Source: an uncultured Holophagaceae bacterium (GTDB lineage Bacteria; Acidobacteriota; Holophagae; Holophagales; Holophagaceae). Taken from it: a stretch of 64,000 nucleotides of DNA. The position numbers and the translations under genes were made by a program. Numbering within the stretch: the first letter of the stretch is position 1; each line of letters begins with the position of its first letter. Shown here in pieces: positions 18,088 to 26,431 of the stretch. The notes beneath the pieces are model-generated. The model was not told the origin of the DNA and did not search any database. It saw nothing but the letters and a program-made list of their open reading frames with translations. Location: NCBI GenBank assembly GCA_903937385.1, contig CAIZZF010000015.1, positions 124,001 through 188,000 of the forward strand. Direction: 5' to 3'.

Positions 18088-18819
18088 GTGAAGTTCTCCC
18101 TGCTCGCCCCTCCCGACGCTTCCCTGCTCTGGCTGGAGGCTCATCGCGTGATGGCCGGCCCCTTCCGGGCGCCCATCCAGGGGCTTCCGGACGAGGCTCA
18201 GCTGCTGCCGGCCCTGTCCGCCCTGCCCGCCGGCCCAACCAAGTGGGTGGTGGATGACCTCTGGACCCCCTCCCTGCTGCTGAGGGACCTCACGGAGCTC
18301 CCCAAAGGCGCCGAGGCCCAGGAAGCCTTCCTCCGCTGGCGCTTTGCTCAAGCCCTGGCGCTGGAGTCACCCCATTTCGTCCAGGCCCTGGAGGTGGAAC
18401 CCGGCACCTGGCTGGCCTCGGGCATCCAGGAGGACTTCCGGGAGAGCATCCTGCAGCTGGGTTTCCGCCTGGACCGCACCCTGCACGGACTCACGCCGCG
18501 CTGGCTGCACCTCTACAACCTGCTGGCCCCGTCGCTGGCCCTGCCCGGCATCCTGCTGTCCCTGAGTCCCGCCGACTCCGGGCGCTATGCGGGCACCCTG
18601 ATCGCCTGGGGCCGGACCCTCTGCCTGCTGCGGCAGTGGTCCGAACCCCTGGATCCCGAAGGCTGGATGGAGGAGCGCATCGCACCCAGCGCCGCCTTCC
18701 TCCAGCGCGAATCGCGGACCCCCCAGCAGCTGGTGATCTGGGGTGCCACCGCCTGGCCCGAAAGCAGCCTGCCCACCCGCTTCCTCGATGAGCGGTTCGC
18801 GCTCGGGGAGACGCGCTGA
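18088..18819 (+). CDS. PilM/GspL-like pilus assembly protein (divergent)
   Basis: A 243-residue protein, first in a six-gene operon. It is shorter than typical PilM (about 350) and clear actin-fold motifs are not obvious. The call rests on position directly before PilN-, PilO- and PilP-like proteins and a secretin. I chose GTG 18088, preceded by AGGA with 7-nt spacing, because the upstream in-frame residues are Pro/Gly-rich and unlike a protein start. The stop and the next start overlap (TGATG). A -10-like TAGACT lies at 17947-17952. Confidence 0.5.
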   Translation: MKFSLLAPPDASLLWLEAHRVMAGPFRAPIQGLPDEAQLLPALSALPAGPTKWVVDDLWTPSLLLRDLTELPKGAEAQEAFLRWRFAQALALESPHFVQALEVEPGTWLASGIQEDFRESILQLGFRLDRTLHGLTPRWLHLYNLLAPSLALPGILLSLSPADSGRYAGTLIAWGRTLCLLRQWSEPLDPEGWMEERIAPSAAFLQRESRTPQQLVIWGATAWPESSLPTRFLDERFALGETR

Positions 18820-19616
18820 TGGCTGTTCCTGTCCTCCAGCTGAACCTGGCCCCCCGCCCCAGCCTCTGGCGCCAGCGGCACAAGGCCTTCGGGTGGGCTG
18901 CCGTCGCCATCGGGAGCCTGCTCCTGCTCGGGAGCATCGGCTTCACCTGGCGGGCCTATTCCCAGGCCAGCCGCGCCGGCCGGGACGCAGTCAGTCTCAC
19001 CGAGGAGGCCAAGCGCGCCTCCCGGCAGGAGCAGCAGCTGCAGTCTTCGCTCCAGGACATGGACGCGGGCAAGGAGCAGGCCCGCTGGAAGGTCGCCGAG
19101 AAGATCCTCCAGGAGCGGAGCCTGCCCTGGTCCCGCCTCACCGCTGAGCTGGAGCAGTGCATGGTGCCCGACATGCGGCTGAAGGGGATCCAGCGCGCCC
19201 GCAGCAACAACCAGCAGGTGCTCATGAAGCTCAAGGGCGAGGCCCGGACCCGTGAGTCGGAAGCCGCCTTCATCGAGGCCCTTCGGGCCACGCCGGTCTT
19301 CGCGCAGGTGGTGCTGGAGCGCGAATCCGAGCGCACCGGCGGCGGCTGGGACTTCGAGCTCAGCCTGCCCGCCGCGCCCATCCCCCCCCCCTTCCAGGTC
19401 AAGGTCATCAAGCAGGGCGTTCCCGTCCCCCCCGTGGCCAAGGCCGTCGCCCGCCCTGTGGCCGTCGCGGCGCCCCTCCGTCCCACCCCGACGCCAGTAC
19501 CCCAGCCCGCCCTCAAGCCGGCGCCTGGGGCCCCGGGCGCCGCCAGCGAGGAAGAGCCCCCCTACGGGCCTCGCCGCCCCCGCGTGCGCCCCTCTCTGCC
19601 GAGGAACCCGCAATGA
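18819..19616 (+). CDS. PilN-like inner-membrane assembly protein with Pro-rich tail
   Basis: A 265-residue bitopic protein. The N-terminal VLQLNLAPRPSL recalls the PilN motif INLLPWR that docks on PilM. One transmembrane helix (about 26-47) is followed by a periplasmic coiled coil (about 50-95) and a small alpha/beta domain (about 100-185). The C-terminal 75 residues are a Pro/Ala-rich tail not usual for PilN. It overlaps both neighbours and belongs to the alignment complex linking the cytoplasmic ATPase to the secretin. Confidence 0.7.
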   Translation: MAVPVLQLNLAPRPSLWRQRHKAFGWAAVAIGSLLLLGSIGFTWRAYSQASRAGRDAVSLTEEAKRASRQEQQLQSSLQDMDAGKEQARWKVAEKILQERSLPWSRLTAELEQCMVPDMRLKGIQRARSNNQQVLMKLKGEARTRESEAAFIEALRATPVFAQVVLERESERTGGGWDFELSLPAAPIPPPFQVKVIKQGVPVPPVAKAVARPVAVAAPLRPTPTPVPQPALKPAPGAPGAASEEEPPYGPRRPRVRPSLPRNPQ

Positions 19617-20194
19617 CCAGTCCCTTGCGCGCGAGCCGCCTCCGCCTCGCCCTGGGCGCCCTGGGCGCGGTGCTCGGCCTGGGCGTGTCCCTCTGGCTCC
19701 TGCCGGACGCCTCCCAGCAGCTCAACCAGCAGCTCAAGGCCCGGCGCGCGGCTGAGCTCACCCGGAACCAACAGGTCCAGCAACTCAAAGAGCTGCAGCA
19801 ACTGGCAGACCGCATCCGACGCGGCCGGGAGACCCTGGCCGATCTGGAGACCCGCCTGCCCCGCGGCTCGGCGGGAGAGCTCCAGTGGAGCCTCAGCAAG
19901 ACCCTCCACCTGCTGGCCAAGAAGCACGGGCTGCGCCTACAGAACGTGAAATACGGCGTTCCCAGCCGGGAAGGTGCCCGCGGCAGCGACCTCGAGGCGG
20001 TGGAAGTCGAGTTCGTGGCCCTGGGCCTCTACGCCAACCACAAGGCCTTCATGCTTGAGCTCGAGGGCTCCGGTCTGCCCTTCGCGGTCCGCGACGGGCG
20101 CCTGGAAGAGAGCCCTGAGGGAGCCCGGCTCAATATCGTCCTCCGGGCCTTCCGGAAGGCTGGCGCCCCCGAGCGCGAGGAGGGCGAAGCATGA
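19613..20194 (+). CDS. PilO-like inner-membrane assembly protein
   Basis: A 193-residue protein with one N-terminal membrane helix (about 11-30), a coiled coil rich in Gln/Leu (33-75) and a ferredoxin-like periplasmic domain (about 85-180). This is the size and layout of PilO or GspM. It overlaps PilN and PilP by ATGA. It is expected to pair with the PilN-like protein in the inner-membrane alignment complex. Confidence 0.7.
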   Translation: MTSPLRASRLRLALGALGAVLGLGVSLWLLPDASQQLNQQLKARRAAELTRNQQVQQLKELQQLADRIRRGRETLADLETRLPRGSAGELQWSLSKTLHLLAKKHGLRLQNVKYGVPSREGARGSDLEAVEVEFVALGLYANHKAFMLELEGSGLPFAVRDGRLEESPEGARLNIVLRAFRKAGAPEREEGEA

Positions 20195-20853
20195 GCACCG
20201 CCACCCCCGCCCGCGGCACCGACCTCCAGGGCATGCTCCAGGAGCTCCGCTCCAACCGCAAGACCCAGCTGGCCCTTGCCGGCTTTGCCGTGGTCATCGG
20301 CTACTTCCTCTACACGGTCTTCGCCCCGGATGCCCCCAAGGGCCGTCGCCCCGGCGAGGCCCGCGCCGCCGCCAACCTCGACTCCCGGCAGCTCCAGGGG
20401 CTGCGCCGGCTGCCGGACCTCGCCGCGCTCGACAAGGCGGGCGAGCTGCCGCCGAAGCCCAAGATCCTGCGGGACCTCTTCGTGTTCGAGTCCCCGATCC
20501 CGCCCCCGAGCAAGCCCCCGCCTCCGCCTCCGCCGCCCCCACCCCCGCCGACGGCCGCGGAGCTCGAGGCCCAGCGGCTGGTTCAGCTCAAGGCAGCCGA
20601 GTTCGCGGGCCGCCCTCAGGACCTCCGCTACCTGGGGTTCTTCAAGGGCAGTCCCTCCGGTCCCGTAGGTGCCTTCATGAAGGGTGAGGAGCCCGTCACG
20701 CTGCCCCAGGGCTCGCTCCTCAAAGAACGCTGGAAGCTGGTCTCCATCCTCGACACCAAGGCCGAATTCCAGAACACCAAGTATCCGGACCTCCGCGTGG
20801 TGCTGGAGGTCCGCGAGGCCACCGGCAGCGCTGCCGTGACGAACCAATTCTGA
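20191..20853 (+). CDS. PilP/GspC-like protein with a 12-proline tract
   Basis: A 220-residue protein with a short cytoplasmic segment, a membrane helix (about 27-46), a periplasmic linker containing 12 consecutive prolines (about 110-121), and a C-terminal HR-like domain (about 140-210, RYLGFFKG...LPQGSLLKERWKLVSI) like PilP or GspC, which bind the secretin. The proline run should make translation depend strongly on EF-P. It is coupled to PilO and lies 17 nt before the secretin gene. Confidence 0.7.
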   Translation: MSTATPARGTDLQGMLQELRSNRKTQLALAGFAVVIGYFLYTVFAPDAPKGRRPGEARAAANLDSRQLQGLRRLPDLAALDKAGELPPKPKILRDLFVFESPIPPPSKPPPPPPPPPPPPTAAELEAQRLVQLKAAEFAGRPQDLRYLGFFKGSPSGPVGAFMKGEEPVTLPQGSLLKERWKLVSILDTKAEFQNTKYPDLRVVLEVREATGSAAVTNQF

Positions 20854-20870
20854 TCCGAAGGACGCCCCCG

Positions 20871-23255
20871 ATGCCGACTCCCTCCTTCGCCCTGCTTCGC
20901 AAACCCCTGATGGCGGCCGCCCTCCTGCTGCTGGCCCTTGGCTGCAGCCTGCACCGGGCCAACAAGGCCTTCGATGAAGGCCGCTACGACGATGCGGTGA
21001 TCGAGTACCGCGCCGCACTCCGCAGCGATCCCTCCAACACCAAGGCCCGGATCGGCATCAAGCGGTCCTCCCAGCGGGCCGCCGAAGGGCACCTGTCCCT
21101 GGCCCGCCAGGCCGATGCGAAGGGCTATACCGACACGGTCCTCGCCGAGGTCCGCAAGGCTCTGGTGCTCGACGCAGACAACCAGATCGCCCAGGACTGG
21201 CTCATGAAGCTGGAGCAGAAGGCGGCCAGGGAGAAGGCCGAGGTGGATTCCGCCGAGGATCTGGATGTCATGAAGGTCAAGGCTGACGCCACCAACGTCG
21301 TCCAGCTCAATCCCCGCTCCCTGGATGGCATCGACCTGAACTTCAGCCGGCGCACCAGCCTCAAAGAGATCTTCGGCACCCTGAGCAAGGCCTCCGGCGT
21401 GAACATCATCACGCACACGTCCTTCCAGGATCAGGCCATCTCCATCGATCTGCGAGGGCTGCCCTTCCAGCGGGTGCTGGACACGCTGATGCTCCAGAAC
21501 GACCTGTTCTTCAAGGTGATCGACAAGAACACCATCATGATCTTCAAGGCCACGCCCCAGAACCGGGAGCAGTTCGAGAACCAGATCATCAAGACCTACT
21601 ACCTCTCGAACGCGGATCCCAACGAGCTGCGCTCCACCCTGACCACCATCAATCCCCAGCTGCGCGTCTTCACGGACAAGCGGATCAACGCGCTCATCGT
21701 CAAGGCGAAGCCCCTCGAGCTCGCCATCGTGGATCAGGTCATCCGCACCCTGGACAAGGCCAAGGCCGAGGTCATGGTCTACCTCGAGCTCATGGAGGTC
21801 ACCGAGAACAGCCTCCAGCAGGTGGGCCTGCTGCCGGTGATGAACGCCACCGACTCCGGCGGCACCTTCCGCATGGGCGCCACCACGGTGAACAACACCT
21901 CGGGCATGAACACCAACTCCGGCTTCACCAAGATCCACACGGCGGACATCCGCGTGCTGTTCCCGAACCTCGCCCTGGACTTCCTCAAGAGCAATGGCGA
22001 TGCCCGGCTGGTGGCCAGTCCCAACGTGCGCGTCCTCTCCGGCGAGTCCGGTGAAGTCAACATCGGCGAGAAGATCTCCACCACCCAGAGCTCCCTCAAC
22101 CTGCCGACCACCGGGGGGACCACGGCCAGCACCGCCGCCTCCTCCCTGCTGAGTGGCACGGCCCAGACCTCCTACTCCTACGAGGACGTGGGCGTGAAGA
22201 TCAAGGTGAAGCCCCGGGTCCACAACAACGGCGAGATCACCCTCGAGATCGAGAGTGCGGTGACCACCTTGAAGTCGGGCTCCACACCCGGGCGTCCCGA
22301 CCTCGGCAAGCGCGAGATCAAGACCCAGACCCGACTGCGGGACGGCGAGACGGCCATCTTCGGCGGCCTGCTCAAGGACGAGGAGCAGAAGTCCCTCCAG
22401 GGCATCTGGGGCCTCTCGGACATCCCCATCATCGGCCGCCTCATTGGCAACACCAACAACAGCAAGGCCAAGACTGACGTGATCCTCACCATCCGCGCCG
22501 TGCTGGTGCGCAAGCCCGTGATCTCAGAACAGGATATGGCCCCCTTCAATCCCGAGGAGGCGGCCTCCAAGGCGGGTCCCTTCTCGCCCGAGCCCGTCAA
22601 GAAGGCGCCCGCGCCCAAGCCTGTCCCGCCGGTAACCCCCGCACCCAAGCCCGCCATGCCGACCGCTCCCGCCGCCAAGCCCACCGCCCCACCGGTGGCT
22701 CCCGCCGCCGAGACCACCCCTGCGGTGCCGACCACACCCTCTGCCTCAGCCACGCCCAATCCGCCCACTCCCCAGGAACAACCCGGTCTGCCCTCGGTTC
22801 CCGCCTCGGACGCCATCCAGGATAAGAAGCCGGGCATCCCGAGCGACGCTCCTCCCGCCCCGTCGGACCTGGTGATCTTCATGTCGCCCGTGGCCTCCGA
22901 GATCAAGGTCGGCCAGAAAGCGAGCATCACCCTCACCGTGAGCGGCGGCCAGGGCCTCACCTCCGGCATCCTCGAGCTCCGGCTGCCCCCGGGTCTGCGG
23001 CTTCAGACGGTCACCCCCCGTGAGTTCCTCTCGGGTGAGGGCGGCGGCCTCGAGCAGTTCCCGGGCAAGGACGGCCTCCTCAAGCTGGTCTTCCGGCGCA
23101 GCGCCACCGGTACCGACGCCGGGCCCTTCGCCACGCTGGAGCTCGAGGGCGTGACGGCCGGCAATGCGCCTGTCCTCATCCAGAGCGGGCAGTTCCTCAT
23201 CGGCACTGGGCCCATCTCCGGACGGTGGTCCAACGCGCTCGTGACGGTGCAGTGA
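20871..23255 (+). CDS. Lipoprotein secretin (GspD/PilQ family) with N-terminal TPR and C-terminal cohesin-like domain
   Basis: A 794-residue outer-membrane secretin. The lipoprotein signal ends LLLALGC (Cys about 25). TPR-like helices (about 30-110) precede the N-domains (about 145-290), and the secretin core (about 300-550) contains VASPNVRVLSGESGEVNIGEKI and the conserved RDGETAIFGGLLKDEE. A Pro/Ala-rich linker (about 570-660) leads to a cohesin-like beta-sandwich (about 665-794, SDLVIFMSPVASEIKVGQKASI...). This TPR-secretin-cohesin layout is seen in Acidobacteriota and some Deltaproteobacteria. The gene ends with a GTGA overlap onto the pseudopilin gene. Confidence 0.88.
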   Translation: MPTPSFALLRKPLMAAALLLLALGCSLHRANKAFDEGRYDDAVIEYRAALRSDPSNTKARIGIKRSSQRAAEGHLSLARQADAKGYTDTVLAEVRKALVLDADNQIAQDWLMKLEQKAAREKAEVDSAEDLDVMKVKADATNVVQLNPRSLDGIDLNFSRRTSLKEIFGTLSKASGVNIITHTSFQDQAISIDLRGLPFQRVLDTLMLQNDLFFKVIDKNTIMIFKATPQNREQFENQIIKTYYLSNADPNELRSTLTTINPQLRVFTDKRINALIVKAKPLELAIVDQVIRTLDKAKAEVMVYLELMEVTENSLQQVGLLPVMNATDSGGTFRMGATTVNNTSGMNTNSGFTKIHTADIRVLFPNLALDFLKSNGDARLVASPNVRVLSGESGEVNIGEKISTTQSSLNLPTTGGTTASTAASSLLSGTAQTSYSYEDVGVKIKVKPRVHNNGEITLEIESAVTTLKSGSTPGRPDLGKREIKTQTRLRDGETAIFGGLLKDEEQKSLQGIWGLSDIPIIGRLIGNTNNSKAKTDVILTIRAVLVRKPVISEQDMAPFNPEEAASKAGPFSPEPVKKAPAPKPVPPVTPAPKPAMPTAPAAKPTAPPVAPAAETTPAVPTTPSASATPNPPTPQEQPGLPSVPASDAIQDKKPGIPSDAPPAPSDLVIFMSPVASEIKVGQKASITLTVSGGQGLTSGILELRLPPGLRLQTVTPREFLSGEGGGLEQFPGKDGLLKLVFRRSATGTDAGPFATLELEGVTAGNAPVLIQSGQFLIGTGPISGRWSNALVTVQ

Positions 23256-23710
23256 AGCGCCAGGGCGGCTTCACCCTGCTGGAGCTGGTGGTCACCGCCA
23301 CCGTACTCATGATCCTGGCATCCGTGATCGTGCCCCTGGCCCGCAACGGCCTCCGGCGCCAGCAGGAGCTGGAGCTTCGTCGGGCCCTGCGGGAGATTCG
23401 CCTCGCCATCGACGACTACAAGAAGCAGGCGGAGACGCAGAAGATCAAGGCTCCGCCCGCCGAAGCCAACTTCTACCCGGAAAGCCTGGAGATCCTGGTG
23501 GAGGGTGTGCCCATGACCGGCTCCCTGAGCCGCAAGATGCGCTTTCTCCGCCGCATCCCCGTGGACCCCTTCAGCGGCAAGCCGGAATGGGGCATGCGCA
23601 ACACCAACGACGACGCCAGCAGCAGCAGCTGGGGCGGGGGCCATGTCTACGATGTCTACACCCTGCACCAGGGCACCGGCAGGAACGGCATCCCCTACCG
23701 GGAGTGGTGA
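23252..23710 (+). CDS. Type II secretion pseudopilin, GspG-like
   Basis: A 152-residue prepilin with a short leader and the cleavage site GG|FTLLELVV, including the conserved Glu at +5, followed by a hydrophobic stalk helix. Its C-terminal part (RRIPVDPFSGKPEWGMR) has the D-P-x-[ST]G-x-P pattern of GspG major pseudopilins. I chose GTG 23252, which overlaps the secretin stop (GTGA). It closes the pil/gsp-like operon. Confidence 0.85.
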   Translation: MKRQGGFTLLELVVTATVLMILASVIVPLARNGLRRQQELELRRALREIRLAIDDYKKQAETQKIKAPPAEANFYPESLEILVEGVPMTGSLSRKMRFLRRIPVDPFSGKPEWGMRNTNDDASSSSWGGGHVYDVYTLHQGTGRNGIPYREW

Positions 23711-23719
23711 GAAACGCTG

Positions 23720-23748
23720 TTGCCTCTGCGCGACTCTCACGCTAGTCT
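23720..23748 (+). promoter_or_regulatory. Promoter of tRNA-Leu
   Basis: TTGCCT (23720-23725), a 17-nt spacer and TAGTCT (23743-23748) form a good housekeeping promoter. The predicted transcription start, near 23755, lies about 42 nt before the tRNA 5' end. Confidence 0.6.
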
Positions 23749-23796
23749 TGGAGTTCGGCACATCCGGAACCTTCGGGGCCCGGCACGATCTTTCAC

Positions 23797-23882
23797 GCGG
23801 ATATGGCGGAATTGGTAGACGCGCTAGCTTCAGGTGCTAGTGTTCACAAGACGTGGGGGTTCGAGTCCCTCTATCCGCACCA
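23797..23882 (+). tRNA. tRNA-Leu (CAG)
   Basis: A class II tRNA. Acceptor GCGGATA pairs with TATCCGC, followed by A and an encoded CCA. The D-arm contains GGCGGAATTGGTAGACGCGC, the anticodon CAG is at 23831-23833, a long variable arm follows, and the T-arm is GGGGG TTCGAGT CCCTC. It is close to E. coli tRNA-Leu(CAG). Confidence 0.96.
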
Positions 23883-23910
23883 GTTTTCCCGGCTACGCCG
23901 ATAAAACTGG
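23880..23910 (+). other. Hairpin containing the tRNA-Leu CCA end
   Basis: CCAGTTTT (23880-23887) pairs with AAAACTGG (23903-23910), with an inner CGGC/GCCG stem. The outer base pairs use the tRNA's own 3' C-C-A. It could act as a processing signal or a weak terminator. The rest of the rpsO leader to 24066 contains a smaller stem, CAACGC/GCGTTG (24014-24028), possibly related to S15 autoregulation. Confidence 0.55.
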
Positions 23911-24066
23911 TGAGCAGGAAAGATCAAAAGCCATTGATAAAGGCACCTGGCCTCCTCCAGGTTCGACCCATCCTTGGTACGGGACTGAGGATTTCGCCAC
24001 AGGCGATATCTGGCAACGCGCAGCGTTGGCAGCGGGTGACGGGAGAACCCCCGAAAAGGAGCCACC

Positions 24067-24336
24067 ATGGCCCTCAACGTAGACCAGAAGAAGATCATCA
24101 TCGACGACTTCAAGCAGCACGAGTCGGACACGGGTTCGCCCGAGGTGCAGGTGGCCATCCTCACCAAGCGCATCAATGACCTGACCGAGCACTTCAAGAT
24201 CCACAGCAAGGACTACCACAGCCGCCGCGGGCTCATGATCATGGTCGGCCAGCGCCGCCGCCTGCTCGACTACCTCAAGAAGAAGAGCAAGGAGCGCTAC
24301 GCCACCCTCATCGAGCGCCTCGGCCTGCGCCGCTAG
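24067..24336 (+). CDS. rpsO: 30S ribosomal protein S15
   Basis: An 89-residue primary 16S rRNA-binding protein, the standard length. It shows [20 protein letters not shown] and [20 protein letters not shown], the family's RNA-binding signature. AAGGAG precedes the ATG. A roughly 180-nt leader with a stem-loop could carry the autoregulatory site common for S15. A terminator follows directly, and pnp is not adjacent. Confidence 0.98.
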   Translation: MALNVDQKKIIIDDFKQHESDTGSPEVQVAILTKRINDLTEHFKIHSKDYHSRRGLMIMVGQRRRLLDYLKKKSKERYATLIERLGLRR

Positions 24337-24352
24337 GCTCCTCTCGACCCCC

Positions 24353-24380
24353 AAAACGCCCGCAAACGCGGGCGTTTTTT
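24353..24380 (+). terminator. Rho-independent terminator of rpsO
   Basis: Perfect 11-bp stem AAAACGCCCGC / GCGGGCGTTTT, loop AAAC, then further T residues. Confidence 0.95.
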
Positions 24381-24383
24381 CGT

Positions 24384-24389
24384 TATGTT
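24384..24389 (+). promoter_or_regulatory. -10 box of a probable leaderless Nudix transcript
   Basis: TATGTT is followed by exactly 6 nt and the ATG at 24396. The AAAGG directly abutting the ATG has no room to serve as a ribosome-binding site. Confidence 0.45.
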
Positions 24390-24395
24390 CAAAGG

Positions 24396-25070
24396 ATGGA
24401 CCTGAAGCCCCTGCCCTGTCCCGAGCATCCGAATCCCTACACCGTTCTCGACCGGCGGTTTCTCTATGACTCGCCCTGGATCCGCATCCGCGAGGACCGG
24501 TTCCAGCACCGCCGGGGCGCGGCCGGTCGCTATGCCGTCTGTGGCTTTGTGCGCACGGCCTGCGGGGTGCTTGCCCTCGACGAGCAGGATCGCGTGGTGC
24601 TCGTGGGCCAGTGGCGCTACCCGCTGGAGGCCTACTCCTGGGAGCTCCCCGAGGGCGGCGGCGATGCCTCCGAAAGTCCCTTCGAAGCCATCAGCCGGGA
24701 GCTGGCCGAAGAGGCGGGCCTCACCGCCAAGGTCTGGGAACCCCTGGCCTTCTTCCACCCCAGCAACTCCTCCACCGAGGAGGAGGCGTTTCTGTTCCTC
24801 GCCACGGGCCTCCACCCCAGCGAGGGACACCATGCCGAGGACGATGAGGAACTGCTGGTGCACCGCGAGCCCTTCCAGGATTGTCTGCGTCGCGTGCTGA
24901 GCGGCGAGCTCACGGACAGCCTCACGGTCATGGCCCTGCTGGCGCTCCAGGCCCGGCGCAGCGGCGTGGACGCGCCGCTGGAGCCAGCCCTCGCCCAGCG
25001 CTTCTTCCAGCGCACCGGCGATCACCCCTCCCGCGGCCGAGCCCGGTGGGCCGCGTTGGACGCGCCATGA
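24396..25070 (+). CDS. Nudix hydrolase (ADP-ribose pyrophosphatase-like)
   Basis: A 224-residue protein with a complete Nudix box (GX5EX7RELXEEXG) in GGDASESPFEAISRELAEEAG at about residues 87-108. The N-terminal beta-rich region and VLVGQWRYPLEAYSWELPEGG resemble ADP-ribose and nucleoside-diphosphate-sugar hydrolases (NudF type). A 45-residue tail beyond the usual fold (Arg/Ala-rich) is of unknown use. It overlaps the next gene by ATGA. Confidence 0.87.
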   Translation: MDLKPLPCPEHPNPYTVLDRRFLYDSPWIRIREDRFQHRRGAAGRYAVCGFVRTACGVLALDEQDRVVLVGQWRYPLEAYSWELPEGGGDASESPFEAISRELAEEAGLTAKVWEPLAFFHPSNSSTEEEAFLFLATGLHPSEGHHAEDDEELLVHREPFQDCLRRVLSGELTDSLTVMALLALQARRSGVDAPLEPALAQRFFQRTGDHPSRGRARWAALDAP

Positions 25071-25669
25071 TCCTCAGCCTGCATCCGGACACCCCGCAGC
25101 CGCGCCACCTGGAGCGCATCGCGGAGCTGTTGCGGCGGGACGGGGTCATCGCCTATCCCACGGACACCCTCTTCGGCCTGGGCTGCCTGGCCTCGCGGAA
25201 GAAGGCCGTGGACCGCGTCCAGCAGCTGAAGGTCCGCGATCCGAAGAAGCCCATGTCGATGCTCTGCGCCGACATGGAGATGCTCTCCCGCTACGCGCGA
25301 CACCTGGACACGCCCACCTTCCGCATCCTGAAGCAGCTGCTGCCCGGCCCCTACACGGTGCTGCTGCCCGCCAGCCGCGAGGTGCCGCGCTACCTGCAGA
25401 ACAAGCAGGTGGTAGGACTGCGCATCCCGGACAGTGCCTTCTGCCAGGCGCTGCTCACGATGCTGGGGGAGCCGATCATCACCACCAGCGTGGTGCTGCC
25501 TGGCCAGGCCATCCTCAACACGGCCTGGGAGCTTGAGGAGGAGCTGGGCCACGCCCTGGATCTGGTGGTGGACTGCGGGCAGCCCGAGGGCGTGCCGAGC
25601 ACCATCCTGGACCTCAGCGGGGAAGAGCCTCTCCTGGTCCGGCAGGGCGCAGGTCCCTGGCCGGTCTGA
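25067..25669 (+). CDS. Sua5/YciO/YrdC-family protein (threonylcarbamoyl-AMP synthase-like)
   Basis: A 200-residue protein with the family core: GVIAYPTDTLFGLGC, the KxR...KKPMSMLC nucleotide-binding segment, LLPGPYTVLLPAS, VGLRIPDS and PSTILDLS. It is closest to the YciO/short YrdC type without the Sua5 C-terminal domain. The likely role is forming threonylcarbamoyl-AMP for t6A37 in tRNA. YciO-like members may have other roles. It is translationally coupled to the Nudix gene and ends directly against the convergent gene at 25670. Confidence 0.85.
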   Translation: MILSLHPDTPQPRHLERIAELLRRDGVIAYPTDTLFGLGCLASRKKAVDRVQQLKVRDPKKPMSMLCADMEMLSRYARHLDTPTFRILKQLLPGPYTVLLPASREVPRYLQNKQVVGLRIPDSAFCQALLTMLGEPIITTSVVLPGQAILNTAWELEEELGHALDLVVDCGQPEGVPSTILDLSGEEPLLVRQGAGPWPV

Positions 25670-26419
25670 TCACTTCGACCGCTCGGCCGCCTTCTGCCGC
25701 AGCACCTGGCACTCGGCTTCGGTCAGCAGGCCGTCGCGCTTGAGGCCCTCAATGCGGCGCAGCGCACCCTCCAGATCGAAGGCCGGGGCCGCGGCCAGAG
25801 GAGACACAGGCTTCACGGGGCCGGAAGGAACGACCGCCGTCACGGGCAGGGGCTTCGCCAGGGGGGCCAGGAGCCGACCCAGGTTCTCGCACCACTGGGC
25901 GTACTTGATGGCGAGGCTGTCGGGGCCCAGGCCCCGGAGCGTCGTGTGGAAGGCCCCCAGCAGCTCCCCCGAGTCGCCATCCACCAGTTTCAGATCCAGG
26001 GACAGGAAGGACGGGCCTGCGGACATGGAGCCGCTCTCCTCTCCCACCGCATCCACAACCCGCCCCACCAGGACCAGATCCCCCTCCGCGAGGGAGACGG
26101 GAAGCGCGCCCTTCAAGCCCTTCTGCAGGCCCCGGGCCAGCTCCGGCACCAGGGTGTCCTCGAGGCGCCCCAGCAGGAGCTGGTCCTTGGTGGCGCGCTT
26201 GCCCAGCAGCCAGACCGCAGGTTCCCAGGCCTTGAGGCGGAGGGAGCGGTGGTGGAGGTAGAGCCCCGTCTTGAGCCACTGGAAGCCCAGGGTCTTCGAG
26301 GCCTGAAGCTCTGCGGCGGGACCGAACCAGGCTGCGTCCAGTCGGCCGTCATCCGGCAGCGGCGCCTGGGCAGCGAGGAAGGCTGGGACAGCCAGGAGGA
26401 GCGCAGCGGTTCGTCGCAT
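25670..26419 (-). CDS. Secreted protein with C-terminal SHOCT domain
   Basis: A 249-residue protein with a signal peptide (MRRTAALLLAVPAFLAAQA). The central domain (about 40-190) has no family I recognise; EGDLVLVGRVVDAVGEE and LSLDLKLVDGDSGELLG suggest a DUF4410-like or lipoprotein-type beta fold. The final 30 residues (LRRIEGLKRDGLLTEAECQVLRQKA) are a SHOCT motif. It is the last gene of the exbB-nadB operon, 12 nt after nadB. Function unknown. Confidence 0.6.
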   Translation of the reverse strand: MRRTAALLLAVPAFLAAQAPLPDDGRLDAAWFGPAAELQASKTLGFQWLKTGLYLHHRSLRLKAWEPAVWLLGKRATKDQLLLGRLEDTLVPELARGLQKGLKGALPVSLAEGDLVLVGRVVDAVGEESGSMSAGPSFLSLDLKLVDGDSGELLGAFHTTLRGLGPDSLAIKYAQWCENLGRLLAPLAKPLPVTAVVPSGPVKPVSPLAAAPAFDLEGALRRIEGLKRDGLLTEAECQVLRQKAAERSK

Positions 26420-26431
26420 GGGGTCTCCGAA

